A stretch of DNA of 64,000 bases from Linnemannia elongata (taxonomy: Eukaryota; Mortierellomycota; Mortierellomycetes; Mortierellales; Mortierellaceae), in the NCBI GenBank assembly GCA_036320915.1, contig JAXBDG010000002.1, forward strand, positions 1,426,001-1,490,000, written 5' to 3'. Positions within the stretch are counted from its first letter, which is position 1, and every line of letters begins with the position of its first letter. A model generated the notes under the pieces. The model worked only from the letters and a program-made list of their open reading frames with translations. It ran no database searches and was not told the origin of the DNA. The position numbers were made by a program, and so were the translations under genes. Of this stretch, positions 34,574 through 45,798 are shown piece by piece.

Positions 34574-36580
34574 TTAAAATTTACAGTGGTTGTTGTAGCG
34601 AGGGAAGGGGATGATATCGCGGACATTATCCATGCCGGTGACCATGAGGAGATACCGCTCAAAGCCAATACCCCACCCACCATGAGGGACCGTGCCGTAC
34701 TTTCTCAGATCCATGTACCATTGGTATTCCTCCTCTCCCAGCCCAAAGTCCTTCAGCTGCTGCTTCAACACCTCGAGTCTCTCTTCCCTCAAAGACCCAC
34801 CCATCAGCTCACCAATGCCGGGGACCAACAGATCGACACATCCGACCGTCGTCCGATCCTCAGACCCTGCAGATGAAGAAACACTGGAATCGTTCTTCCG
34901 CATATAAAAGGGCTTCAATCCAGCAGGGTAGTCCGTGACGAAGACAGGTCCTTTACAATACGATCCAGCCAACCATTTCTCGTGCTCGCTCTGCAGTCCA
35001 TGGCCCCACTTGGGCTCAAATTCAAACTTTTCGCCAGACTTTTGCAAAATGTCGACAGCCTCGGTATAGGTCATCCGCTTGAAGGGCTCCTCCACCAGCT
35101 GGGTCAACCTCTGCTTAAGTGACTTGTCGATCCAGGTGTTCAAAAACTCGATATCCTCACTGCAGGTCTCCAACAGATACCGCGTGGTCTCCCTCAGACA
35201 TGCCTCGGAGAAGTCCAAGAGGTGGTCCAGTTTGTCCAAGAATGCAACCTCAGCTTCCAGCATCCAGAACTCAGACAAATGGCGAGGCGTCATGGAGGGC
35301 TCTGCTCGGAAGACGGGTCCCATTGTGTAGACTCTCGAAAGTGCACTGGCGATAATCTCCAGGTGCAATTGTCCTGAAACGGTCAAGTAGACGGGCGATC
35401 CAAAGAACTCTGATGGTGCTGGTCCTGACGATGGGGATAGTGATTGTTGGTTGGCGCTGCCTTTCTTCTCTTCGTGTTGTTGTTGAGCACGGGCCGATAT
35501 CCGGGGTGCAATCTTGAACACCTCTCCGCCACCCTCACAGTCGTGCGATGTCAGTAACGGGGTATGAACCTGAACAAACTCTTGCGACTAGGTCATATAG
35601 AATAACTTGACGCGTTAATAATCTTGTTTTAAATAGGGTGGGTTCTAATTGCAAAAATGACGGTCAAGTCAAGCCTTACCTCAAAGAATTTCTGAAAGCC
35701 CCAGACAGAGGCACTACGGAGACGGAGGATGGCACTTGCAGTCTTGGCTCTTGAACGCAAGTGTGAAATCTCTCTGAGGAACTCGAATGAATGGCGCTTC
35801 TTCTGGAGTGGGTATGTCTATTGTCGAGTATGCGTAAAGAGTAGTTTCCCGATTTGCGGTTAGTCCCGACCTTCAATGGCCAATAAATGAGGCAGCCAAC
35901 TCATATGTCAATGATAGCTTTTCTGCTAAACTTTACCTCAGCATCGCATGATCCAATGACTTTCATGTTGGAAACCTGCAACTCCAATGCCTGCTCCTTT
36001 CCGAGACTCTTGACCAATATTCCTTCCAGCTCAACACTTGTGCCTGCAACCAATCTGGTTCCACAAATGGAAGTATTTTTGCGTTAGTTGCCGTATCACT
36101 CGCACTTATGTATCAATTGACCAACTGATCACTGATCAAAAGGTGAGACTGATAGAATTATTACCCTTTGCCCTGACCTCCGCTGAGAATGGCCTGCACA
36201 CCTTTGAGACTCGATCCGTCGTTGACCTCCACAAAGGTGACATGCTTTTGTTGGCGCGTCGATCGGATCCAACCCTGGACCTTGACCACCGTGTCGGGTT
36301 CCGTTGTCGTTAAGATGGTTTTGATGGTTTTGTTGGGTAATGCTGGAGGGATTGATCGTGCCGCTGTGTTGGGCTTGAGAATTGGTGCCTGGCTTATAGT
36401 TGTAGTAGCCTGAGCCCGACTGAAACTAGTGGCGAAGAGGCGGTGTTGTTGTTGGACGAGTATTGAAGAGGAGGAGGAGAAAGTGGTGGTTTTGAGGGAG
36501 TTGACTGTCTGGCGCTTTGCTTGGTCGAGCAAGGCCATGTTAGTCCTGCAGCTGAGGAGTGGTCGCGCTGCGGTCAACAT
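34574..36580 (-). CDS. NARS2: Asparaginyl-tRNA synthetase, mitochondrial
   Basis: Exons (minus): 36165-36580, 35937-36054, 35680-35817, 34574-35587; 561 aa. Class IIb synthetase charging tRNA-Asn in mitochondria (SLM5 in yeast). The first 75 or so residues are Arg/Ser/Thr-rich without acidic residues at the start (MLTAARPLLSCRTNMALL), a good presequence. An OB-fold follows (VVKVQGWIRSTRQQKHVTFVEVNDGS). Class II motif 1 lies around FQKFFESQEFVQVHTPLL, motif 2 is GPVFRAEPSMTPRHLSEFWMLEAE, and motif 3 is GGWGIGFERYLL; the end IPFPR is the AsnRS hallmark (AspRS does not end this way). An Ala/Gln/Ser-rich insert (about residues 250-280) sits between motif 1 and motif 2. Divergent from JJJ1, sharing a 295-nt promoter. 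Confidence 0.95.
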
Positions 36581-36875
36581 TGTCTCTTTCTGTTGTTCCT
36601 GAGGGTGTCAAAGGTCAGAATAGAATGGCGTGAAGGTCAATGGAGTTGAAGGAAGGAATCTCGGAGACGAGAAAGTAGGGCTTCAAGGAACAAGTCGAGT
36701 TGAGACTGTGACGGTGTTTACATTTCTAAGCTGCTGCTACTGGCTTAAGAAATGAGAGCTGCGGGCGGACACTTTTTTTTTTTTTCTTTTGGTTTAAAAA
36801 GTCAGACGAGTGTTACCTCCCTTCTCTCACTCTTCACCCCACTGGCGCCTACTACATAATAAAACCATTACCACC
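36581..36875. promoter_or_regulatory. Shared divergent promoter: NARS2 (-) and JJJ1 (+)
   Basis: 295 nt between start codons. A T12-15 tract (about 36773-36787) and a TTTAAAAAG element (about 36793) lie on the JJJ1 side, roughly 80-100 nt before its ATG. Confidence 0.5.
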
Positions 36876-39310
36876 ATGAGGACATGTCACTACGTCGTCC
36901 TTGACATCGACAAGAACGCATCTGAATCAGACATCAAAAAAGCTTATCGTCGCAAAGCACTCGAATGGCACCCAGGTGAGAACCAGCAGCCCGCGCTTGC
37001 TTTGTCGTAGAAAAAGTTTTCTTATAAGCTGTATACATACTTGTATACACAAGAATATCAATTGACCGCTCGCCGCCGTCTTTCTTTCTCCCTTTCAATT
37101 AGACAAGAATCATCACAGAGTAGAAGAGGCAACGAAACAGTTTGCGTTTATTGCAGAAGCGTACGAAGTACTGTCTGATCCACAGGAGCGCGCTTGGTAC
37201 GATTCGCATCGCGACGCTATTCTTCGGGGAGGTACGAATTCCAGTCGTTGGCTTTTAGAATCATCACAGGAGGATCACAAGTGCATGGAAAAAAATACTT
37301 ACAGAGGGATTGGATAACTTTTTTGCTTACCATTACTGCGGTTTTTTTTTTTTTTCATTGTGCAACTACTAGATGACAAATCGGAACAGGCTGAGGGAGT
37401 GGCTGGAACGACCGCAGCCGAGTTGATGAAGTACTTCAGCTCTTCAGTATACAAGGGCTTCCAGGACAACAATGCTGTGAGTACACACATTCGATGCACT
37501 TCCGTTATGTCATTTTAGGACTGGAAACTGGATAGCCGAACCATATCGAGAGACATGGCGCTAACCCCATCTATGATGTCACTTTTTTAAACATTAGGGT
37601 TTCTATACTGTGTACCGTACCGTGTTTGAGAAACTGGCAGAGGAGGAAGCCGAGGCACTCGCCAACGACAGGAGCGAGGATTCAGCAAACGTTAAACTCC
37701 ATTTCCCTTCATTTGGATGCTCTACGACGAACTATGACGACAGTTCGGACTCGGATGTGAAGCAGTTCTATAATGCCTGGTTGACCTTTTCGTCCCAAAA
37801 GTCGTTCTCTTGGTGCGACAAGTACCGTCTCTCGGAAGCACCTGATCGCAGGATTCGCAGGGCAATGGAGAAGGAGAACAAGAAGTTCAGGGATGCCGCA
37901 CGCAAAGAGTTCAATGATACCGTCTTGGTAAGCTGTCGCAGGCTGTTGAAAAGTGAATGGGAGGACACGAGGAGATGCTTTGAAGTCGACTCTGACATCA
38001 CGCATCATCTTTTTTAATTCTTATTGAAAATAGTCATTGGCATCATATGTTCGGAAGCGTGATCCACGGTACTTGGCATATCAGGAGCAGCAAAAGCAGA
38101 AGCAGAAGCAGGTCCAAGCAGATCTGAAGGCAAGGATGGAGAAGGAGAAGGAAGCCCTTCGCGCCAAGGCTGGACAGTTTCAGGAACAAGCATGGGCCAA
38201 AGTTCAGGATGATGACGAGGAGTCTGACGAGGGGTCCGACAACGGCGAAGATGAATATGATCATGAGTTTGAGTGCATTATTTGCGACAAGTTTTTCAAG
38301 TCTGAGAGGCAATGGAAGAACCATGAGCGGAGTAAGCGGCACTTGAAGGCTGTGGAGGATATTAGATTGGAGATGATGCACGAGGAGAATGAGCTCATGG
38401 GTAACTCACCTGCTGCTGGAGGTGTTGGAGATGGTGCAGAGGAGCTGAAGGTTTATGAGGATGAGGAAGAGCTTGAGATGCCGGTGCCAAAAGCCATGAC
38501 CACCGAAGAGATGCTTGAGGACGACTTTTCTGGCAGCGAGTTAGAGGAAGAGCCAGTGGAAGTGGCAACACCTATCTACTCGGACTTGTTAAAGTCAAAG
38601 AAGAAGAACAAGAAAAAGAAGGTCATGACTGCTGAGCACGACCTGGGCCTGGATCAAGGACAAATTGACGAACTGGATCAGGATGGACTCGCCGATTTGT
38701 TGGGCTCTGTTCGCCTTTCTTCCATATCTTCACCAATGAACCGATCAAGAGCCTCCACGCCTGGCGGTGGACGCAAGTCTAGGGGACGAAAGGACCTATG
38801 GGACGGTGATAGTGACGCGGAGCGAGACTTGGATGATCCTACGCCATCCTCGACAGCACCTGCGTCTAGAGCCGAGTCACCTGACGGCGCGGGAAAGAAG
38901 AAGCTTAGCGGTAAAGAGAAGAAGAAGGCGCGCGCTGCGCAAAAGGTAAATGCAGCTAGGCATTTGACTTCGCACGTTAATTTAGTGGCTAACTCACAAT
39001 CCTATCCTGCCACGTTGACGCCGCTACTTTCTAACAATCATACTATACATTACTATTTTAGCTGGCCGCTGAAGGCGCGGGATTGACGTGTCGGGTGTGC
39101 AAGACCGACTTTGATACCAAGAACCAATTGTTCAATCACATCAAGGAGACTGGCCATGCAACTGCAACTGCTCCAACAACAGCAACAGGGACTAATGGAT
39201 CCGCAGTACCTGTAGCATCGTCGATGCCGTCAGCCAAGGACGATTTTTACTCCTCTGAGGATGAAAGGGGTCGGGGCAAAGGAAAGAAGGGCCGCGGGAA
39301 ACGCAAGTAG
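36876..39310 (+). CDS. JJJ1: JJJ1/DNAJC21: J-domain ribosome-biogenesis co-chaperone
   Basis: Six exons: 36876-36975, 37103-37231, 37373-37476, 37598-37927, 38034-38945, 39062-39310; 607 aa (yeast Jjj1 590). The J domain is residues 1-70, with the HPD triad made across the first junction (EWHP|DKNH). A central JJJ1-type region contains [23 protein letters not shown] and [12 protein letters not shown]; then a charged helix ([30 protein letters not shown] in part), a C2H2 zinc finger ([23 protein letters not shown]), acidic and Lys-rich stretches, and a second finger ([23 protein letters not shown]) before a Gly/Lys/Arg tail. Jjj1 stimulates Hsp70 (Ssa) to recycle Arx1 from late pre-60S particles in the cytosol. 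The start is the ATG giving [16 protein letters not shown]. Complete, no anomalies. Confidence 0.96.
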
Positions 39311-39525
39311 ACATTTAGGAGATTAAAGTCCTGTTTGTTTGCTTTATGTGCGCAGCACTTATAAACGTGATCGCTCAAACATTCCCACGAAAATGAAAAT
39401 GCGGGGAACAGCTTAAAAGGAGCGGGGAACGGTAACAAAAGAACGGAAAGTTGCAGTTTTTTTTTTTTTTTTTTGTTTTTTACTTCTTCACCCACATTTA
39501 CATACATACCGACAACGTTTCCATC

Positions 39526-40546
39526 ATGACTCGCGCCAAGCTTGATTTCGTTTCAAACTCTTCCTTCCCGTCGTCGCACAAGGTTGAACTCTTGAAGGTC
39601 GACAACAAGGACCTTTCCTTCACTCTCACGTACTGGGAACTCTGCGCTGCAGGTTCGACTAGCAGGGAGATCCTCGTCTACGGCAAGGCCCATTACGAGT
39701 TCACCTATCCCGATGTAACTAGTCGTTCAAATCTTCTTTGTCTCACTTTTTTGAGTGTCATTTGCCTTTTAAAGCAACTCTCTAACCAACGGTACCTCAT
39801 GTAAAATCATCTCGCACCCATATCTTAGAATGAGGGATGGGCGAAGGGCACAATTCCAACGGTATTCTCAGTCCTGCCAGTTCTCAAAATCAAGGACCGT
39901 CGCCCCTCTTCAACCTTCCAAGGCAAAGAGCTAGTCCTCGCAGAAGCAAGTGTCATCGACACCTTCCTGGCCGGTCGATTCGGTCTCCTCGGCGAAAACG
40001 AATGGGAATCGCTCGCGATCAAAACCTTCTACTCCAACATCCATTATCTCCGTGAGCGGTACTTCTCGAGCGTGATTATTGTTGCTCCAGAGTTGAGGAA
40101 GAAGGCGCGTGAGGATTATTTGAATGGGTCGTTGACAAAGTTTTGTGAGGACCATGAGTACCATTTGAAAGCGAATGGGTCTAATGGCCACTATGTTGGC
40201 AACAAGGTACGTCATGTTTTTTTTTTTCCATTGATGCTAGAATTATAGGCTATTGTGAACAAGTATTTGTGTTGACTTTGATTTCACCTTTCATGCATCT
40301 TTGTAGCTGTCGCTGGCGGATATCCATCTGTCGAACGTGATTCACTTCTTCGCGACGGTGCCCTTGGGGAAGATGGCATTGGATCGATTCAAGCAGTACG
40401 GGTCACTTTGGAAAGTCAAGGAGACTGTGGAGAAGGTACCCGAGATTGCCGAGTGGAGACAGTCAGCGACGTTTAAGGGACTTGAAGAGGCCACTCTTGG
40501 ATTTTACGTCAACATGGCTGGCCCCGAGGATCAGTCAGAGGCCTAA
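39526..40546 (+). CDS. Glutathione S-transferase-like protein
   Basis: Three exons: 39526-39714, 39829-40206, 40307-40546; all junctions phase 0; 268 aa. The N-terminal part has a thioredoxin-like pattern ending in the cis-Pro region (TVFSVLPVLKI), then the GSH-binding acid-Ser pair (LAEASVIDTFLAGRFGLLG, as in E-S of GSTs), and an all-helical C-terminal half with the GST C-domain pattern LADIHLSNVIHFFATV (the N-capping S/T-x-x-D position). The usual Tyr/Ser catalytic residue at the N-terminus is not evident, and the N-terminal domain carries an insert (CAAGSTSREILVYGKAHYEF), so activity is uncertain. Likely a fungal sigma-like/atypical GST for detoxification, cytosolic. The first in-frame ATG after a long T tract (39457-39474) was chosen. 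Confidence 0.8.
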
Positions 40547-40820
40547 GAAGCAGCTAGAGGATCAATGATTTTAGCGAACGAATACCGATGTGCAAGTTGT
40601 TATGTAGTTTCCAGTCTTTCTTTTATATCTTTGATATCTGATTGTGATTAAATGATCAACGCGAAAAGAAGGTTGTGATGATCAAGGGGCAACGTGTTTT
40701 CAACTCATTTCAATAGAGAAATTGAGCACTCTGAAATTTTCAGAGTATGAGGTAGTGCTGTTGGGTTTTCAATTGCAAAGGTGAACGAGTTGAATCAAAA
40801 GAAGAAAGGCTAACACTTCC
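40547..40820. other. Gap with a 19-nt perfect palindrome, left side of the transposon relic
   Basis: Contains the inverted repeat ACTCTGAAA-TTTTCAGAGT near 40729-40747, which could be a hairpin or an element end next to the Harbinger relic. The right flank (about 42770-42780) shares only TGAAATTTT in inverse orientation, so a terminal inverted repeat is not proven. Confidence 0.35.
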
Positions 40821-41656
40821 ATGTCGGCATTGGTTGCATTCAACGCATACCTTCTCAGCCTTGTCGCTCGCAACCTTATCCAATACGACGACCCTTATGA
40901 CGACGACGAAGACAATGATGATGATCCAGTTGAACAACCCATTCCACATATCATCTTTATCCCGGGTATCCTGTTTGACATTCGCACATTATCACCCAAA
41001 AAATGTGTTGAGCAGTTTCGTTTCCGACCACGCCATATACCCCAGCTTTGAGACCTACTTTGACTTCCTGGTATTGTGAAGACCGGAGAACGAGACTCGG
41101 CTATTGATGTAGAGGCGTTGTGCTTGGTACTTTCCGGATGTCGAGCCCGTGTAGCCTTGACCGTACGCAATTGATCTTCCATCGCGATCCGTCGGCCATT
41201 TCTAGGATAATTCGAGCAACGTTCTGTTTTTGTCTCAGCGCTGGGCCGACACTCTACATTGGGATATGAACCGCCTCAACAATGCTAAGCTGGGACGGGT
41301 ACTGCGCGGCCATAGGCGCAAATGCCGCCCACTGCTCTGTGTTCGGCTTTATCGACGGGACGGTCCGAAAAATCTGTGAATCATCCTTTGGCCAAAGATC
41401 CATGTACAATGGCCACAAGTGTTTCCATGCCTTGAAATACCAAGCCGTTGTAGCTCCAGATGGGATCATCATTCATATCAGCAACTCCTCACGAGGAAAC
41501 GTCCATGACCTGACTATCTTTGATCGATTACAATTACCAGTCATTCTTCGAGAGCATGCCTGGTCTCAAAACGGAAGGCGACGACTTGCTATCTACGGAG
41601 ACCCGGCTTACAGACTTCGTACTCACATACTTTGGCCTATGTCTTCGCTTGAGTAG
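40821..41656 (+). pseudogene. Broken PIF/Harbinger (DDE_Tnp_4) transposase
   Basis: Pieces of one transposase are spread over different frames. The N-terminus (MSALVAFNAYLLSLVARNL, then an Asp-rich stretch, then CVEQFRFRPRHIPQL) stops; a second frame gives LPGIVKTGERDSAIDVEALC, then a stop; a third gives SQRWADTLHWDMNRLNNAKLG; and from 41282 a frame carries the best catalytic-domain text: FGFIDGTVRKIC, QRSMYNGHK, FHALKYQAVVAPDGI, GNVHDLTIFDR and YGDPAYRL. These are typical of the DDE_Tnp_4 family, with the first Asp in FIDGT and the second in YGDPAY. The text breaks off at 41656, so the C-terminal third with the last acidic residue is missing. It faces a broken Myb/SANT gene that starts 2 nt further on, and is no longer able to make an intact transposase. 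Confidence 0.85.
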
Positions 41657-41658
41657 TA

Positions 41659-42648
41659 ATCACAGTTATAACTTGGGTAAGGAGTTGGTTTGTTGACGTT
41701 GCTGCTTGAGAACCTCCATGAATTCCTTGTGTCGACTTTCTTCGACCTCGTCCTGTCGTTTAGCTCTTTCCGCTTCCCTAAGATCTGCAAGGTGCAATCT
41801 CTCCCGCTCCCAATCCAGCTGCCTCTCTTCCTTCTTGCTCTCTCGATCAATAGCGCGAGACTCCTTCGCACGATCCAATGCCTCCCGTCTCAAAAGTCCT
41901 CTTTTCGTTGTTCCATGTGTGCCTTCTGCCCTTTGACATGCTTCAGTGACTCCTGCTGCTGCTTCTTAAGGCCTTGAAGAGTGAAGCGTTTCTTGCCGTA
42001 TTTGGTAGTCGTCGATGTTGCCGCAGCACCAAAATCTGAGTCTGAACCGCCGGAGTCAAGGAGAAGTTGGCCGAGCCGTCTGTCCTCTACCTGAGCCTCG
42101 AGCTGACGGTGTCTCCCCTGTCTGGTGTCTGCCACTGCCTCCGACCGGGCTGCCTTGATAGCATTGAGCTCTGAGAAGGATAGGGGAACTGAGAAGACGG
42201 GAAAGAAAAGTGATGTCTATTCCATTGACCTAGACTGCAGATATACCTGCTGTCGCATCTATCTGTTCTCGTCCATACAAAAAAGCTCTTTCATTAAACG
42301 CCGTCGCGTTGTCTCTTGAGGGGCAATACTGGTAGCCGCAAGTATGGCCTCCTCATAAGCTCTCTGCTCGTTGCAAAGACGCTCCCAAGCAACCTCGCAA
42401 GACCGAACAGTGACATTGGTGAAAAACGGAGTTGTAGGGCGCTCGATGCGGTCAGTCTCATGAAGATGATCAACAAGTTTATTCCATTCATCCCTGCCGG
42501 GGGTCATAAACGGTAGATACGTTGCCAAGCCAATGAGAAAAATGAGCTCCTGAGTAGACTCCTTGGGAAAGACGAAGCGAGTAACATGAGGCGGTGCAAC
42601 ATCTGGATTATTATCCAAGGCGGCTGGGATGGTAGATTGACTAGACAT
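41659..42648 (-). pseudogene. Broken Myb/SANT-like gene, probable Harbinger partner
   Basis: Reading from ATG 42648 (minus), the N-terminal region has a trihelix/Myb-SANT-like pattern (TQELIFLIGLATYLPFMT, then DEWNKLVDHLHE, then SCEVAWERLCNEQRAYEE). The frame meets TAG at 42259-42261 but continues in frame for 12 nt to a good donor (CAG|GTATAT, 42246), and an acceptor at 42169 leads to LNAIKAARSEAVADTRQ and a coiled-coil-prone stretch. Near 41893 the frame slips by one base (KEDF stop against LRREALDRAKES), then runs to a stop at about 41666. One nonsense codon and one frameshift suggest a pseudogene. PIF/Harbinger elements encode a transposase plus a Myb/SANT-like DNA-binding protein, often in opposite orientation, which is the layout here. 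Confidence 0.65.
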
Positions 42649-42940
42649 TTTTTTTTTTTTTAGTGGATGTGTGAGAGTGTTTGCGATTTGAAAGAAAAAA
42701 TGAAAAAACACGCACTATGAATATTTGAAGCCATCTTCACAGCTTTCGCGTAAAACAGTCAAAATTTCACTTTTGAGTAAAGCCAGTCTCTTTTGAATCC
42801 ATTTCAATTGTCCAACCTCCACTCTACTCCTTCATCATTCTTAGATTCAAGACCTTCTCCATCGACGGCAGGTACTGTAGAATAAGAAACTTTTTTCCAG
42901 TTTGTGATCACTTCAAGCAGGAAGCGTGGTTGGTGTTTTA

Positions 42941-43140
42941 CACTTCCCTTTCCGACATCATCGTTGGCTTGGGCAAGTGCTTCCGCTGTGGACCCGAATG
43001 GAATCAGGGATTCGTCCTCTTCGTTTTTCATCAGCCAGACTTGACGTGCCGTTACTTGCGAGGCACGGATTCTGCTGACCCCCCACAGTGGCTGGACCAC
43101 ACGCATCGGATGCGCTCCTTCAGCAAAGGAACTCGCATAC
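42941..43140. repeat. Diverged direct repeat, copy 1
   Basis: Shares long blocks with 43204-43390: CTTTCCGACAT, GCTTCCGCTGTGGAC, CACAGTGGCTGGA, CACACGC and CTCCTTCAGCA in the same order and orientation. On the minus strand both copies give related text (RVVQPLW against RVIQPLW, QVWL against RVWL). Confidence 0.85.
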
Positions 43141-43203
43141 GATGAGTTCTCTTTAAGCGATTACGAATTCATCAACTGGGGAAAAACAAATCATGGTGAT
43201 GTA

Positions 43204-43390
43204 CCCTTTCCTTTCCGACATTTTGTTGGCTATGGGAAGAGCTTCCGCTGTGGACTCGGATGAGTGAGAAACTTTGTCTCTTCTTTGTCAGCCATACTCG
43301 TTGTACCGTTATTGCTAGGTACCGGGCTGGTGATACCCACAGTGGCTGGATCACACGCGTTAAAGTACACTCCTTCAGCAGAGGAACCGT
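43204..43390. repeat. Diverged direct repeat, copy 2
   Basis: Second copy of the 42941-43140 unit, about 260 nt downstream, with many substitutions and small indels. Neither copy resembles a gene family I know. Confidence 0.85.
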
Positions 43391-43588
43391 ACTTTGACAA
43401 CTGTTGTTTCCCCCTCTCTTAGAACAACCATACATGTCTAGTTGTTTTTTTTTATTTCCCCAGCTAATTACTCCCCTCCTGCCCTATCCACTAGATACTC
43501 CGTAAAACAGGAATAAAAGACCTCGCTTGTTTACAACACTCAACATAAAGCCCTCACCTTGCATTCATTCATAGAAAGCGTTGCAGCA

Positions 43589-45720
43589 ATGAAGAATAAC
43601 ATCGAACAGACGATCACCACCATCACCAAAGGATTTGCGTGTCCAGACTATTTTGTCTCAACCAAGCCGTCCAAGTACAGTGTCATCGATTATATTACAG
43701 CGTGTGGCTCGACTTTGTCAATCAAGAAACTGGAGAGCGAATGGGCCACGGTGTTGATTCCTAAATTGAAGGAGAGTACGATCGACATTTTACGACATAC
43801 AGGGACAAGATTGGAAAGGGAGTGGGCAAAGTCAAAAGAGAGCAGGAGAAAACAGCGGTTGGAGCGGGATGATGATGAAAGGATGCGCAAGTTGCTTAAG
43901 GATACTGCGTATGTTCATCGGGCTGCTGCTTTAGAACACTCTGAGAGAACTATTAGACACGACTTTGAGACCCTTGGTGTGTCCTTGTTTTTTGACATTT
44001 TTCTGAAAATTTGAACCTGATGGCATCGAAAGGAGTGGACGACTTACTCGTGATATGTTTGTTCTTTAGAACCTTTATTGCCTTCATCGGCTTGCCGGAC
44101 ACCGCCTTACCGTCCAGGGTCAAACTCGCCTAAACAGTCTAATTCCCCGCCTGCCCCACTAACGTTTACCCCAATCAAGGAGCACAAAGGACACGAGGAT
44201 CAGGAGAATGAAGCCTTTTTCACGCCAGGACCAACCCTTCAGGAGTCGCTCTTCAAAACTCTTCGAAAAGGCGGCAGCATCCCTTCTTGGGCGAGAGATC
44301 GACCCACGTACGCCTTTCATTTGCAATTGAAGGAGGATTGGGGTTCGCGTGTCACGGAGCTGTATGAAGCTGCAAAGACAAAGGAGAGTCTTGATTATTC
44401 CAATGTTGATGAGATCGCGTAAGTATCTTTTATTTTGCGCCGACCATGGTTGTTGCTTTAACAAATGACGCGTATGTTTTCCCTTCTGATGACACGCCAT
44501 CTTTTCTTGGTCATAACATAGCCTCCTTTCAGGAATTGTTCATATTAACACCAAACACATTGGATTCTCGTCGCGGGAGACAAAGGATATTCTCCAACAA
44601 ACTCTCGAAAACTTTTACAGTCAAAAGATGGAGGATAATGATATCCAGCGAGCACAGAATGCAACTGAATTGTGGGCGCGGTGGATGCAGGTAAGGACAG
44701 CTCTCCTGACTCTTCACACCATTGGCTTTCGTTACTAGCATTTTGCCATGCCTGCTTGTCACACATTAACCACATTCTATTTGATATATTAGTTATTCAA
44801 ATCAGCCACGTTGAAGGAAAAACTCGCAGCAAAACGGGAGAGTCGCGACACGGTGGATATTGACACGGAACCTGTGATTCAGGAGATTCTGCAGTCATAC
44901 TCGGAGTGTCGTGAGCAGGATATTACGCCAATCTTTCATATGGGCTTGTACATCTTCCGCCACTTTAACAACTGGACAACGATGGTCTCTGAGTCTGACT
45001 ACATGACTGCTGTTATCGCTCCGATTCTGAAAGAAGTCATGTCTATCCAGCACAAACTCAAGTTTACATGGTAAGAATGACTTTTTGATCAATCTGGATG
45101 GTTTCGTGGGTTTCGAATCGAGTTGACTATCCTCACGCCGGTTTGCTTTGTCAAACCTGCTAATCTTTAGTGCGAACGCGAGCACAACAGCAGGAAGGAG
45201 CAGGAAAAGCGCGCTTCAACAGGACGGTCGATCTCGCCAACCCGACGTTATCGGCCAAACCCGCGACAACGAAGAAATCTACTACGGCGAACTCAAAGGC
45301 CGAACCACAACACCCGAAGCTGCAGCCGCGGATATCTTGCGCCTATCCATTTTCACCAAGGATTCTCTAGATCACCTCCAGGGCACCTTGGAGGTCACTC
45401 CACCATTGATAACCTTCCAATCGGTCGGCCGCAATGTGACATTTTTCTTGGGCGCCAAGATCAATAATACGGTGGTTCATGGCCGACTGTCATCGGTCGC
45501 GTTACCGACAAATTTGAATGAGCTTGTGGATCTGGATCATGAGTTCTTTTTCTCGTTGTTGCAGGTCGAGAGTTTGATTCGAGTGGCTGGAGAGCGGGTG
45601 GGTAAGAAACGAGCCGTACCGTTGGTGCCGGAGGAGTTGTTGTTGTTCCCGACCTTGGGGACTCCTGAGCGCAAGGCGGCCATGAAGAGTCCTCGTGTTC
45701 AGAAAACGGTAAATCCGTAA
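43589..45720 (+). CDS. Unrecognised protein with a possible C-terminal PD-(D/E)XK nuclease fold
   Basis: Five exons: 43589-43976, 44070-44418, 44522-44690, 44793-45070, 45171-45720; frame kept, 577 aa. I do not recognise the family. The N-terminal third is helical and charged (LEREWAKSKESRRKQRLERDDDERMRKLL); a Pro/Ser-rich linker follows (CRTPPYRPGSNSPKQSNS). The C-terminal third carries QPDVIGQ, then 15 residues after the Asp, GELKGR: Asp420, Glu435 and Lys437 in an order typical of PD-(D/E)XK nucleases, followed by a helix (AAAADILRLSIF) and more strands. The Glu-Leu-Lys sits at the end of a strand (EIYYGELKG), as the fold demands. Such genes occur in expanded, lineage-specific families in Mucoromycota, but that is memory, not proof. 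It lies next to transposon debris and converges with the MYSM1-like gene, with 78 nt between the stop codons. No signal peptide or membrane segment. Confidence 0.75.
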
Positions 45721-45798
45721 AAAAAAATAAAATAAAATATAAAAAAAATGAATAAACGGATCATGTTATTTACTGGTGCACTGGTGGTTTTATTACAG

